64,000 bases of DNA from Mya arenaria (lineage: Eukaryota > Mollusca > Bivalvia > Myida > Myidae), in assembly GCF_026914265.1 (NCBI RefSeq), contig NC_069133.1, positions 7,881,937 through 7,945,936 on the forward strand, in the 5' to 3' direction. The stretch's first letter is position 1, and every line of letters starts with the position of its first letter. Made by a program: the position numbers and the translations under genes. Positions 44,682-56,937 of the stretch are shown here, piece by piece. Below the pieces are notes generated by a model, which was given only the letters and a program-made list of their open reading frames with translations, did no database searches and was not told where the DNA came from.

Positions 44682-47600
44682 TAACATAACATTACATAAC
44701 ATATCTTTATTAAGCATTAAACGGCATATGCACATTTATAGCCATATAATTAAGTACAATATTGAACAGTGAAGACACAGATTATTTACATTCAAGAAAG
44801 TAGGTGTCATGTTACACAAAAAAGACATAGTAACAATTTACATATTTCAATACGTAAAGATTTACATTCAGTTAAATGATCAATTGAATGATGTGTTATT
44901 GCTGTAGCATTTGTTCTAAGGCAAAATGCGAAATAGATAAACTTCGCTAAGTTGTTAATACAATGAACAGATGTTGATGACATAAGATTGTCAAATTTAT
45001 TAAGATTGGGCCACGAGTTGTAATAAGGTTTTAGGTATTGCTGTCGGAGGATTTTGTATTTAGGACATACGAGTAAGAAATGATGCTCACTTTCTACGGC
45101 ATTCATGTTACAGTTTAAGCATTTACGTTCCGATCTTATAATGTGTATATACTAGCGATGAAACGATAATCGAGTACAATCGACAAATCGTCGCTGACAA
45201 TGAAATGTCGGCGACAATCGATAGTGGTTGTCCAAAATCGATGTCGCTAATGTTACTTCCGGTAACTAAGTATTTTTTTTTGTTATGCGATAAATATCAA
45301 TATTTATTTCCGGTAAATTCTCGTTTAATTCAATTTAACAAAGGGGCTGTCTAACACAAATGCGGTGAATGTAAACACTTTTGCTTTAAAACTTACAAAC
45401 TCTCCCAGAATCACAAATAGTTTTTAATTGTTTATATATTTCATATAAAACCTCAATAATCTGTCTCTAAGGTGTAGTAGGTCCGGTCTTACCTGCAAAT
45501 ACCGGGGATCCTGGCTCGATGCGTTTTGTTTTTGAAACCATTTTTGGTATCAATTGTTATTAACAAATTTACTTTTTTGTGAAGGTTTTATGAAATTAAA
45601 ATATTCTAATGAAATCTTCAATATAACAGGTTATTGAATGTTAAGCTGGTTAACAAATATTTAATTTGCTTTTACATGGAAAAAATGCTAATATAACTTA
45701 CTTGCGGTGTGCATCATTTTGCAAATGATGTGCAGTTATTAAGTATGTGTTTTGTTGTAATGTTTTTACATTAAGTTATTAAAAATAGAAAAAGGTTATG
45801 GATATTTACTGTTGCAAAAAGCATGACTATAGCATCACACATACTGATTCCAGGTTAAATTATTTAAATGATCATGATTATACTATGTACATGTATAAAG
45901 AATGTATTCCTAAATGATATTATAAACTTTCGATTATTGTCCGATAGTAAATCGAAATACTTGGCCCGATTCGATTCGATTATCGATAGCAAATGGAGTC
46001 CGATTTTCAAACACTAGTATATACCTTCCATTTCAAAGGCTAGGTCGTGTGACGAAAGTCTAAATTTTGTAATAGCTATTCTATATTTATTTTCATTTAC
46101 GCAGTTTAGATATTTTTCAAACTGAAAGTCGTGCTTAAACCTTGCGTATGATGATAGTCTACTTGAGTTGTTAATGTTTGCATACCAAGTTTGCTTATAT
46201 TTATCGACGATGCGTTGTTTAATTAATTCAAAGCTGATATCAGCAGTGTATTGGTTTTGCCAGATGTTTGTCATTCCTATTTGGTTTAATATTACTTTAA
46301 ATTGATTAGCCCAATTTTTGCCTCCATATATGTTATTGTTATCAGCGTCAGTCTTAAGAAATGTATATGCATTTACCAATAACGCATTATTTGATTTTAA
46401 TATTTTAATCCAATATTTTATCATTATTAATCGCCTAGCTATTTTCATAGGGAAGCGCCCAAGTTCACCGTATAATCCATCTAAATTGGTCGACTTTTTT
46501 ACGTTTAAATTTTTCGGAGAAATTTACAATGGATTATTTCTATATTTTTAGATTCGTGATTTCCCCATACCTCTGCACTATAGTTAATAATTGGTGAAAC
46601 AAGACTGTCGAATAGTTTTCATTTATCAATTGAATATAACTCGATTTGGTTGAAAACGGTAAATAAGTTATGGAGTGCATATGAAGCGTGCTGCGCCAGT
46701 CGCTTTTGTGTTCGAAACCAATTGCCATTTTTAAAGAAGTGGATGCCCAAATATTTGAAGGATTTTACAACGTCTAGTATAGTATTACAGAGTGAGAATT
46801 CAAAGTTTGTGTGACGTCCGTTTTCAAATATCATAACTTTTGTTTTGGTGGTATTTATTTTTAGTCCCCAGTCATTGCAATATCGTTCCAGGTCATTTAA
46901 CATAGACTGCAATGCTTCTGGTGTTTGAGCGAATAACACCGCATCATCTGCAAAGAGTAACAGAAATATCTTGATTTCATTTGCTGTAAAAAATACCAGC
47001 TATATCAGCGTTAATATAATTTATTATGTCGTTCACGAAAAATAAAAACATTAGACTGGAGCTTGGATCCCCTTGTTTAACACCGATATTTGATTCAAAA
47101 TACCGTGATGTGTTCGAATTATACCGTACACACGATTTTACAACGCTATACATAGCTTGAAGCGCCATTACCATTTTTGAACTCACATTTTCGTTAAGTA
47201 GTTTTTGCCATAGATGTAATCTATCTATTTTATCGAAACATTTTTCGTAATCTTAAAACGCACAATACAATTTCTTTTTCGAGCTAAGTGTTTTAGAAAT
47301 AATGGACTGTAAAATGAAGATACAATCAACTGTAGACTTTCCCGTTTGAAAACCAAACTGATTCGTTATAATTTTTTCAAGTTCTTTTGACCATTTTGTG
47401 AGCCTATTTAATAGTACCTGTGAATATATTTTTCCTATAATATTTATCAGAGTGATTCCTCTGTAGTTTTTAGGATCCTCTATGCCCCCCCCCCCCTTTG
47501 AAGATTGGTACAATTATACCCAGTCCCCATGAGTTTGGATATTCGCCGTTATTAAATAGAGTATTAAACAGTTTGAGTAGAAATTCAGATGTTTGATCGA

Positions 47601-49549
47601 AAGAATGTTTAAAAATTTCTGCGATTAAGTTATCATTGCCCGAACTTTTATTATTATTTTGTGAAAAAACGGCGTGTTTAAGTTCATCGTAGTTTATATC
47701 TATGTCCAATTCGTCGTCATAATTAATAATCGGATTATGTGTATCATTGCCATTATTAGTATATGATTCAGTACCATATAAGGTCTCAAAATGAGAGTAT
47801 AAGTCGTCAACACTCAGATTTTCGGCATTACTATTATTGCTTTTATATTGCTGTTTGTATTTTTTCCAGAATTGTCTTGGTTTTCTTTGTTGCTAAGTTA
47901 CGTAGTGTATTCTTTTCTCTAGTTTTAAATCTAGTCTTTTCTCTTCGCTTAACTCGGTTATAATAAGCTTTAGTGTTTACAAAATGTTGTCTATTTTCGT
48001 TTGTTTTATTTTTTTAAAACACATTTCTTGCAATCGTATATTGTTTTCTAGCGCTGTAACATTCTTCGTTAAACCATTTTTTTCTTTTTTGCACGATTAG
48101 TTTTGTTCTTATCAAAATTTCGACGAGTTTTACCGAAAATATTCAATGCATTTTCTTGCAAGAGATCAGTAAACTGTATAACAATATTATCTAAATTTTC
48201 GTCTGGAGTGTAGTTTTCAATACGCTCTGTAAGAGTTTGCATAGATTCGACATTTTCTCTATTTAAAAGAAGATCATGGAAATCATTTATCTTAGACTCA
48301 TCCCATTTAATAAATCGTTCCTCATTTTTTACATTAGTCGCGGGCTACTGGTTAGTATAACGTTGTAAATGTATTTTAATTCCATTATGGTCCGAGAATT
48401 CATTCGGTTCTAATACCTTAAAGTCATTTATGTATTCAAAATCATGTTTATCTAATAAAACGTAATCCACTGTGCTCGAGCCAATTAGTGAATGAAATGT
48501 AAAGTCGCCGTTATCATTGTGTAACCGGCCATTACCAATAAGAAGCGAGGTAGATTTACAAAGCTCGATCAAACGTTACCCGTGCGAATCGATCACTTGA
48601 TCCCTATTGACACGTGGTTTAATATCAACAATATTTGACATATACCTGTCATCGTAATCAATGTATCTGTCAAAATCTAATATGTCGGATAAATCCGCTG
48701 TCCTTGAGTTCATATCACCTGAAATAAATATTTTGCCAACAGATTTAAATCTTTCAATATCTGATTCAATAATATCGAAAAAATCTATATCAATTTGGTT
48801 TAAAACAGCGGAACCTTGCGGTAAAATATATGTACATTGTATTACAAAAGTATACATCATGATCAAACTTAAACAATGAACTGCATAATTTAACCCATAT
48901 TATACCTCATTGATGTTTCTTTACAATGTTTATTTCACTTCTGAAACAATCTTTATAGTAAATTGAAAATCCACCACTATATCGACCTTTTCTCATATTC
49001 AATGATTTATTCCCAAATAAATGTTCACTTTGATATCCTTTAATCTCTAAATTAATGTTGTTGTTATTCGATAACCATGTTTCAGATAGAAAAAATACGT
49101 CATAGTTGGATAATATATTAAGAAAGTCAGTGTCTGCTAATTTTCGTGAAAGTCCATTAATATTCCATGACAGGATCTTCAAATCACTCCCTGACACCCC
49201 TAGTTCTGGCCCTGTGCGTTGTGGCGTGGATGATCGCATACTTTCCCGTATACGTACGTCTTGAAGATAATGCCGTTAACGTATAGTGTGTTACCAGCCA
49301 GCCTCACGGTTTTCCCATTTGATTCCTCGGCTTTCATTATGTCGAATAACGCTTTCCTGGCATCTCTGGTCTGTTGCGGTCTCTGGACCCCGACCCCCTG
49401 TCTGGCCCCTTTGAGGGATTTTTTGACGTCTTCGTCATACGAGTTTTGTCGTACTTTTTCTCGGTCGGCGTAATAATGAAACTTACCGACAATTGGTCGG
49501 GGTTTTGTTGCCTTATTCGATCTTTATCTGTGTATTCTATCAAATAGCA
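44682..49549 (-). mobile_element. APE-type LINE in unit 2 with nested hAT-like element
   Basis: Counterpart of 32,553-37,879, flanked by ATTTCA (44,676-44,681 and 49,550-49,555). The catalytic motif is the intact form LLFADDAVLFAQ (about 46,950). One endonuclease codon is a stop here (after VIDSHG, near 48,577) where unit 1 has Gln. The overall frame is broken in several places. It lacks the 439-bp element. Confidence 0.9.
45153..46016. mobile_element. hAT-like element inside the unit 2 LINE
   Basis: Counterpart of 33,037-33,892 with the same 8-bp flanks GTATATAC (45,145-45,152 and 46,017-46,024). Confidence 0.85.
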
Positions 49550-49675
49550 ATTTCAATAGTTGTCATATCCCGATTATATTTTATCTAGGCGTCTATTTTT
49601 AGTAAATTCATATCCCGGTTATATTTCACCCAACACTCACTTTCCATCCATGTCATTACCCTTTAATATTTTATC
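49550..49675. repeat. Short 45-bp repeat array at the unit 2/unit 3 junction
   Basis: Two to three copies (ATCCCGATTATATTTTATCT, ATCCCGGTTATATTTCACCC), ending ATATTTTATC at the junction. Several copies fewer than at the end of unit 1. Confidence 0.85.
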
Positions 49676-49855
49676 GTATACTAAGGTTGATGGATTTCAC
49701 CTGCTATACAGCCATAGTATTACATGTTGTTTTTTCTTGATAAAAACCTAAAAAGTAATATAAATAAAGGTCAACTATATCATCTTAAACAATTAAATAT
49801 TAATTAATTAAGACAGTAATGACGCGGCTTAATCATTGAGGGCAGGTATCTCTGG

Positions 49856-49903
49856 TATAAATAGCTGGGTGCCGTTGATGTCGACGCAACGTCCATCGAC
49901 AAG
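49856..49903 (+). promoter_or_regulatory. TATA promoter and short exon 1, gene copy 3
   Basis: TATAAATAG at 49,856-49,864, donor ACAAG|GTAAGAG after 49,903. Confidence 0.7.
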
Positions 49904-51445
49904 GTAAGAGTTTCTTCTCTTTTTGCTTTGCGAAATATCTACTGACGATAATGTATGTTTACTTTTTATTTTGTTCACATTAGTAAAAAGCTTTCTATAT
50001 TATGAATATCGTTTCCTGTAGTTCTGGTACCGTATTCACCAACGTTTCAAAGTCAGAATTTCTGACTCCGGTTCGGAAAACTTAATTCTTGAATGTTTCA
50101 AAATTTCTATAATGGCACTAGTTTTGACAAACGATATGTGCTTACTTTTAGAACTGACTATTTGTGAGCAATACTGCAATATTTACCTTCTTTTCTCATG
50201 TAATAATAATTTTAAAACAAAATTTAGGTCTTGCTTTTCTGAGTCTCAAAACTTTAAATCTTCATTACAATATAACTTCCTTTCTAGTTCAGTTTTGATG
50301 ATGAAATTTGTCGAATATTATTACTATTCGAAATTATTTTTTGAAAAAGATCGAATGCAATAATGATGATTTTTGTGATTTAATAAAAGTTCTTTTACCG
50401 AGTCTGAGCCTAGACTTAAGACAGTTGGTAATAATGTAGTCAATGACATCTTGAGTCTGAATTTCAGGCCCACACTCAGAAAACCGAATTGTTAAATGTT
50501 TCAAATTATCTATGATAAAAATGGAATTGACAAGTGTGACTGAATGTATCTGTAGTCTTATAAGAACACTTTAATAACAACATTAAAATTTCGCTTTTTG
50601 AGTTTGAGTTTAAAACTTAAACTCAAAGCGTTTGTGAATATGGGTCCTGGAAATGTAGGGCAATAATCCTGTCGAGTTTCCGAGCCAAGTTCTCTTCTCA
50701 TGTGTACAAAATGTATTTCAGCCATCTGGTTGCTGCTTATATGGGAATAATCAGTTTTTATTTTCCGTACTCTCAGCTTATTTATTTTACTTAATAAACA
50801 GACACCAAACAGCAACCGACAGATTAGAAAATAAAATAGTTTCTAAATCCAAGCCTTAAATAAAACATTTTTCAATAACGTTTCGCTTTTCGGCAAAATA
50901 TAGCATTTTGTCACAATATTAAATAATAAACATAATTACAGCTCGAACAATGCTTTCATTTTTTTGAGGACGTTGTCTCATTGTTAGAAGCATCTTGCTC
51001 ACATTTCATAAACAATTATTTGTGTCGATGTCTGACCATATAAAAAGTGACCGAATATTTTTAAGCAGATTATTTGGGGGGGGGGGGGGGTACTTTGTTT
51101 AAGTCACTTTACCGTTGAGTAAATAATGTGTGTTTCAGTTATTGCATTAAATGCATGAACAAATTAATTTGGTCATCAAAAGTGCAAATTTCGACATTCA
51201 GATGTTCATTTGAAACTCGTTATATCGAACTCTGTTATTTCGATGCTCTGTTTTGTCGTACTTTTTTCAAATGTTTTTGTTCATAGTTATAAACTGTTTG
51301 TATTTCGGTTATATCGAATGTTTGTGATCTCGAAGTACTTCCCGAGGACCCAAATACTTCGACTTAGCAAGATTTGACTGTATAGACATCTTGCCACCGT
51401 CGTTCTCTTACTTTTCAGTGAACTGTTGTATTGTAACCGGGCGCC

Positions 51446-53028
51446 ATGAATACTCTTATCGTGTTGTCCTTGTGTGTGCTGGCTGTCACCGCCACATATC
51501 GTGAGTATCCATTATACACGGGGCGGGCGGGTTGGGGGATGTTTGAGGTAGCGAATGTTTCACAATGCTTTATATTTTACAATCCTTAATTTTAAAATAG
51601 TGTAATTCTACATCAATTATCTGTTTTCGAGATAGTGAAGCACTAAACGTTTGTATGGTGTGCTGTTAGTAGTTTTGTTTTCAGCGACGACGATGACGAT
51701 TTGTTTATCATTTTCAGCCATGTATGGCGGTTCTGGTGGCTACAGGCGAGGCATGGTGGGAGGTTATCGCGTATACGGAGGCCAGGGTGGACACGGCCAT
51801 GGTATGATGGGAGGATACGGTGGATACGGAGGATACGGCAGCGGTATGGGAGGATACGGCAGCAGTATGGGAGGATACGGAGGCGGTATGGGAGGCGGCA
51901 TGATGGGAGGATACGGTGGATACGGCAGCGGTATGGGAGGATACGGCGGATACGGCAGTGGTATGGGAGGATACGGTGGATACGGCAGCGGTATGGGAGG
52001 ATACGGAGGCGGTATGGGAGGCGGCATGATGGGAGGTTACGGTGGATACGGCCAAGGCATGATGGGAGGTTATGGCGGATACGGAGGCCAAGGTATGGGA
52101 GGATACGGAGGCGGTATGGGAGGTGGTATGGGAGGCGGCATGATTGGCGGATATGGAGGTTATGGTGGATACGGAGGTGGAATGATGGGAGGTTCTGGTG
52201 GATACGGAGGTGGCATGATGGGAGGTTTCGGACGTAAGTTTTTAAAATTGTTAATTAAATATTGTAAAGTAAGTTATGTCAGATATACATACTTTACAAT
52301 ATATAAATATTTGTTTTTAAATGTAAAAGGTACAATTATAGGTAATTTCAGGGGCGGTTCCAGGATTTGACATTAGAGAGGGCGTACTATTTTGACTTGC
52401 GCCCCTCCCATAGAACTGAAATTTACACATACACATACTTATTTGGACAATAACTTAGAGCTTGAGTTAGCATATTGCACGAGCCGCTGGGCCTTCTGTA
52501 CAGCAGGGCTGTATTTAAAACAACCCTCCAATTTCTATCATTTTTCTGCTTATTTGATATCCTAGTTTTTTTCCTACTTAGCCCCTTTATTTTCTATTCA
52601 AATCAGATCCCAGTATATTTTACCCAGCCCTCTATTTTTGATTCATGTCATATTCCAGTTATATTTTCCCAAGCCCTCCATTTCTATCCAAGTATTATCA
52701 TGGTTATATCTAAATATGATCTCTATTACTCCCCGTGTCATTTCCCGCTTATATTTCACGAAGCTCACTATTTTATATTCCATTCATATCCCAGTTATAT
52801 TTGACCCTCCCATGTCCTCTGTTTTCGATTCATGTCATATTCTGGTTATATTTTACCCAGCCCTCTATTTGTATTCAAGGTATATTACACCCAACATTCT
52901 ATTTCTATTCATGTCATATTCCGGTTATATTTCACCCAGCCATCTATTTATATTCATGTCATATTCTGGTTATATTTTACCCAGCCATCTTTATTGTACT
53001 TGCAGGCAAGAAGAAGGGATACTATTAA
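51446..53028 (+). CDS. Shematrin-like secreted Gly/Tyr/Met-rich shell-matrix protein, copy 3
   Basis: Exons: short untranslated exon ending 49,903; 51,419-51,500 (ATG 51,446); 51,718-52,233; 53,006-53,028. The product is 197 residues with the same signal peptide and RKKKGYY end. The first Gly block is rearranged (GGYGGYGGYGSGMGGYGSSM) and one GGGMM is GGGMI. The frame is fully open. AATAAA lies at 53,087. Function as for copy 1; I infer all three could be expressed because promoter, splice sites and polyadenylation signal are kept. Confidence 0.8.
52600..53000. repeat. 45-bp minisatellite in intron 3 (copy 3)
   Basis: Same repeat as in copies 1 and 2. Copy number and diagnostic bases (for example CCAACATTC, AAGCTCACTATTTTATATTC) agree with copy 1 rather than copy 2. 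Confidence 0.9.
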
Positions 53029-53166
53029 AGAAATTGGCGCTATTAGACGGACGGACACCGAAATATTTATTTGCTTTCTCTAGATGAATAAATGTTCTGC
53101 ATTCAAACTGGACTTGTTATTTGTTTGTAGTTTTCTAATATTGAATACACATTAATAATGTTAAGA

Positions 53167-53324
53167 CACCAGTCGTCCTGCGGGGACAATCTGCTGGTAA
53201 AACCCCCGCACGGCACTGCGGGGCCACCTGGAAAGTAAAAACACGGCCCATTTCCCCGGCTATCCCCGGTATACCCCTGGACCTGGGGGGGGGGGGGGGG
53301 GGGCGTGGTTACAATTTACTGGTG
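53167..53324. mobile_element. Private GC-rich insertion in unit 3
   Basis: About 158 bp with short inverted ends CACCAGT/ACTGGTG, absent from units 1 and 2. It is rich in CCCCGGTATACCCC-like text with a G-run of about 18. Probably a MITE. Confidence 0.65.
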
Positions 53325-54886
53325 CATAATATATACACAAGTTTCAAAGTGTGACAAACAACTCGACTCGTGCAACGTTCCTCGACATGGACATTTCAAA
53401 AACAAATCACTCAAATAAAACATTTGTGCAAATGAAAATTGATATAGTTTAAGATATCCGTCCTAGCTCGAATGTGAAACACGCTTTAAGCTGAAGAATT
53501 AATCCCTTCCGGGAGAACCAATTACTGGTGACGCCTTTTTCGAGGATGTAATCTTGGCGGAGCTCGAACCCTCAACCGCTTTGGGCGAGAAACATACACA
53601 TTTTGTGCAGTTTTTTTATACAGAAAAGAAAGTGTAAACATATTACCGAAATCATATAACAAACTATTGATTTGGTCTTCAAAGATTGCAAGAAAAGTCA
53701 GTTCACATCTGAAACAAAGAGCAAATATATGAACTTTAAAACATCATACATGTATATATCATGATATTTGAGTGATTTTTGAAGATACCCGCTCATGTTT
53801 TTTTACCAAAAATTAGTTTTCCCGGTAATGCATCTGATAACATTTATTTGACCATTATTTTACTCTATGATATAGAAATTACAGAAAAAAATACGGTCAT
53901 AGTATAAAAAATGTATTTCGGTTAAATGGGGTACGACGGTAAAGTCAAGAAAAATGGGAAAAATGGCGCCTAAACCACAAGGCCAGATTGACGATATTTT
54001 GACTTCTTAACAATACATTGATAACATCACGTGATAATGTCAGTCAACCAACCACACAACCACAAAACTGTAACTTAACTTTGTGAGTATTAGCGCTATT
54101 AACGCTAATGAATATTGTGGTCTTCAAAGACGATTTTTTACCAAATGTCAACATTTGCTGAAGGGTTCCAGCTTTCGATATCGTAGTTTTAAAACTCTTA
54201 ATGATTTGCCACTCTTTATTCCAGTGAGTGTATATCATGTGATAAATTACGTCATAAATTCTACTTCTGAACGCAACATTATACATTTTCCCTCGAATGA
54301 TGACTTAAAACAAACTTTTTTATCTTCACCATTTCAAATGAATCAAAGGGCAGTCTATCCGCTCAAACAGTCCCGTCTTCGTTTTATCTCAGACACCGGA
54401 GTTTGAGTTTGATTAGGTGATTACACTGATTAGTTTCCTCAAACACTTCGACAAACCGATTTCCAAACAATATTTTGACCGTTCTCCATAAGGCGGTGGT
54501 TTTGTGAAAAGGTTTGTCGAAGTGTTTTGAGAAAATAAACATTCAAACTCTTGTGAAAGAACGAATGCGGAGCTATGTAAGCAGCGTAGACTGCGCTATG
54601 TTTCATAGCCAAAATGCATAGAGGACATAAGCACACTATTTTTTTTATGTTTTCCTATCCTCTTCATACTATTTCTCTCTTGTGCATCCGTCTTCAATAC
54701 AAGCCATACTTCACTCATATAAATGCCGGCAGACCAACAATTTGATCTCGTCGATGGGTACCCATCCCAAATATCCCCACCCCGATATGCTCAAAGATTG
54801 ACCGTTGACCTCACCGTCAGCTTTTGAAATATATCAAATATCTAAATACTGTGATATTTTTTCTTCACTTCATGTCTGTGTTAACC

Positions 54887-55251
54887 TTTAAAGCTGCAGT
54901 CTCACAGATTTACCGTTTGAACAACTTTCTTATTTTTGGTCGATGAAAGAGTATTTTATTGCGCAAATATCTGTAAACCAATCATATAAGATTGCTGACA
55001 AAAATCAGATCATAGATTTTCATATTTCCGTTCGAAAATTAATGTTTTATGGCTAAAACCGTTACTAACTGAATGCGTTACTAAATGCATAAAACATCAA
55101 TTTTGGAACTGAAATATAGAAATCTGCGATCTGTTTTTTGTCAGAAGTCTTATATAACTGGTTTCCACAGATTTTCGCAAAAATTGACTCGTTCCAAGAC
55201 AAAAAATAAAAAGTGGTCAAACGTTCAATCTGTGAGAGTGCAGCTTTAAAG
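54887..55251. mobile_element. TTAA-type MITE, complete copy in unit 3
   Basis: Both termini are present: TTTAAAGCTGCAGTCTCACA and inverted CTGTGAGAGTGCAGCTTTAA. About 365 bp, non-coding. Confidence 0.8.
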
Positions 55252-55492
55252 CTGTGGAGTGGGGTCAATTTGGCACCATTGGCATAATCAAAATAACATA
55301 TTCAGTACAAAAACTGTTCTGTAAATTGAGTTAAATTACTATTATGGCGATATTTAACGGTTGTATAATACACATATTTTTTTGTATCAAATTATGAACA
55401 TTTAAAAATCTACGCCTATGAAATATAGAGAACATAAGCTGTTCAAAAGAGCAAAATATTGTTGATAAGTGTATGAACAAATGGACGAACGA

Positions 55493-55769
55493 GGATGGGT
55501 GTGTAGATTTCTTTATACTTGCACTCATGCAAGGTCCATTTGGCGAGTGCCCCGATAGCATTGTTTATATATTAGGTGTTTGAAGCATAGTTTACCAGGG
55601 ATGACCCTGGTTCTTTAACGTGTATCAGTGTATAACACTGTCCCACGCAACCCCAGTTAACGTCCCTCCCGGAGGACGATTAGTATATATAGTGGTGCAG
55701 CGTGGAATCGGACCTGCGACTCTTAGATTGACAGCCAAGTATATTACCACTAGACCACGGATGCGCCAC
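55493..55769 (-). mobile_element. tRNA-derived SINE (unit 3)
   Basis: Counterpart of the SINE in units 1 and 2, flanked by TGGACGAACGA (55,482-55,492 and 55,770-55,780). Confidence 0.85.
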
Positions 55770-56089
55770 TGGACGAACGAATATTTCAGAATTTCAGAAT
55801 AAATATTTAATGTTGTTCACGCTTTAGGTCAGGCCGATTTATATCAAAGCACTATTCTAGATTAATTGTAATCACAATAATTTTACTCAACCTCTTATTG
55901 TTTTCATATCAATCGCGCCGATTACAGGATTATCTATCTGATTGTCAAATTCCTACGAGGTGCTAAAAAGACAAAACAACAATGGTAAAGCCAGCGATGT
56001 AACAAGCGATTTCATTGATCAAGAGAACCCTTTCACATAGTTTTATTAATTTCATATTCCGGTCATATTTTACCAAGCACTCTATTTCA

Positions 56090-56880
56090 ATATTTGTCAT
56101 ATTCTGATTATAATTTACCCAGCTGTGTATATCTTTGCATGTCATATCCCGGTTATATTTTATCTAGTCGTCTATTTCTACTAAATTCATATCCCGGTTA
56201 TATTTACCCCAGCCGTCTGTTTCTATTCGTGTCATATCCCGGTTATATTTTATCTAGTCGTCTATTTCTACTAAATTCATATCCCGGTTATATTTACCCC
56301 AGCCGTCTGTTTCTATTCGTGTCATATCCCGGTTATATTTTATCTAGTCGTCTATTTCTACTAAATTCATATCCCGGTTATATTTACCCCAGCCGTCTGT
56401 TTCTATTCGTGTCATATCCCGGTTATATTTCACCCAACACTCACTTTCCATCCATGTTATTACCCTTTTATATTTTACCAAACCGTCAATTTCTATCTGT
56501 TGCATATCCCGGTTATATTTTACCCAGCTCTCAGATATTTATCCAATGCATATCCCGGTTATATTTTACCCAGCTCTCAGATATATATCCAATGCATAAC
56601 CCGGTTATATTTTACCCAGCTCTCTGATATTTATCCAATGCATATCCCGGTTATATTTTACCCAGCTCTCTGATATTTATCCAATGCACATCCCGGTTAT
56701 ATTTAACCAAGCTCTCTGATATTTATCCAATGCCCCGGTCCCGGTTATATTTCATGTCCCGGTTATATTTTACCAACCTCTCTGATATTTATCCAATGCC
56801 CCGGTCCGGGTTATATTTCATGTCCCGGTTATATTTTACCAACCTCTCGATTGCCTTCGAATCATATTCCGGTTATACTT
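56090..56880. repeat. Long 45-bp array leading into the orphan exon 4
   Basis: Begins with a 90-bp dimer (TATCTAGTCGTC variant alternating with CCCAGCCGTCTG variant) repeated about three times, then a TACCCAGCTCTCAGATAT variant, then a CCGGTCCCGG variant. It occupies the place of intron 3 relative to the exon at 56,915. Confidence 0.9.
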
Positions 56881-56914
56881 TATTATTTCTATTCATGTTA
56901 TAGTCTTCTTCCAG

Positions 56915-56937
56915 ATAAGAAGAAGGATTACTATTGA
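56915..56937 (+). pseudogene. Orphan exon 4 of a fourth shematrin-like gene (KKKDYY)
   Basis: After TCTTCTTCCAG the sequence reads, in the phase used by exon 4 of copies 1-3, (x)KKKDYY and a TGA stop, followed by GAAATTGGCGCTA as in the other copies. No exons 1-3 lie upstream: the 45-bp array joins it straight to unit 3. Downstream homology with units 1-3 (29,716 onward) continues in patches to about 59,690. Confidence 0.8.

Larger units (their letters stand above)
38099..49675 (+). repeat. Tandem segmental duplication, unit 2
   Basis: An 11.6-kb near-identical repeat of unit 1, with the same gene, SINE, MITEs and LINE plus hAT-like insert. It lacks the 439-bp element of unit 1, has a private insertion at about 38,455-38,603, and has a longer intron 3 array. 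Confidence 0.95.
49676..56470 (+). repeat. Tandem segmental duplication, unit 3 (no LINE)
   Basis: Begins GTATACTAAGGTTG as in units 1 and 2. It carries the gene, the SINE and the complete TTAA-type MITE. The LINE site near 56,090 is empty (CTCTATTTCAATATTTGTC). It passes without a break into the 45-bp array of the fourth copy. Confidence 0.9.
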
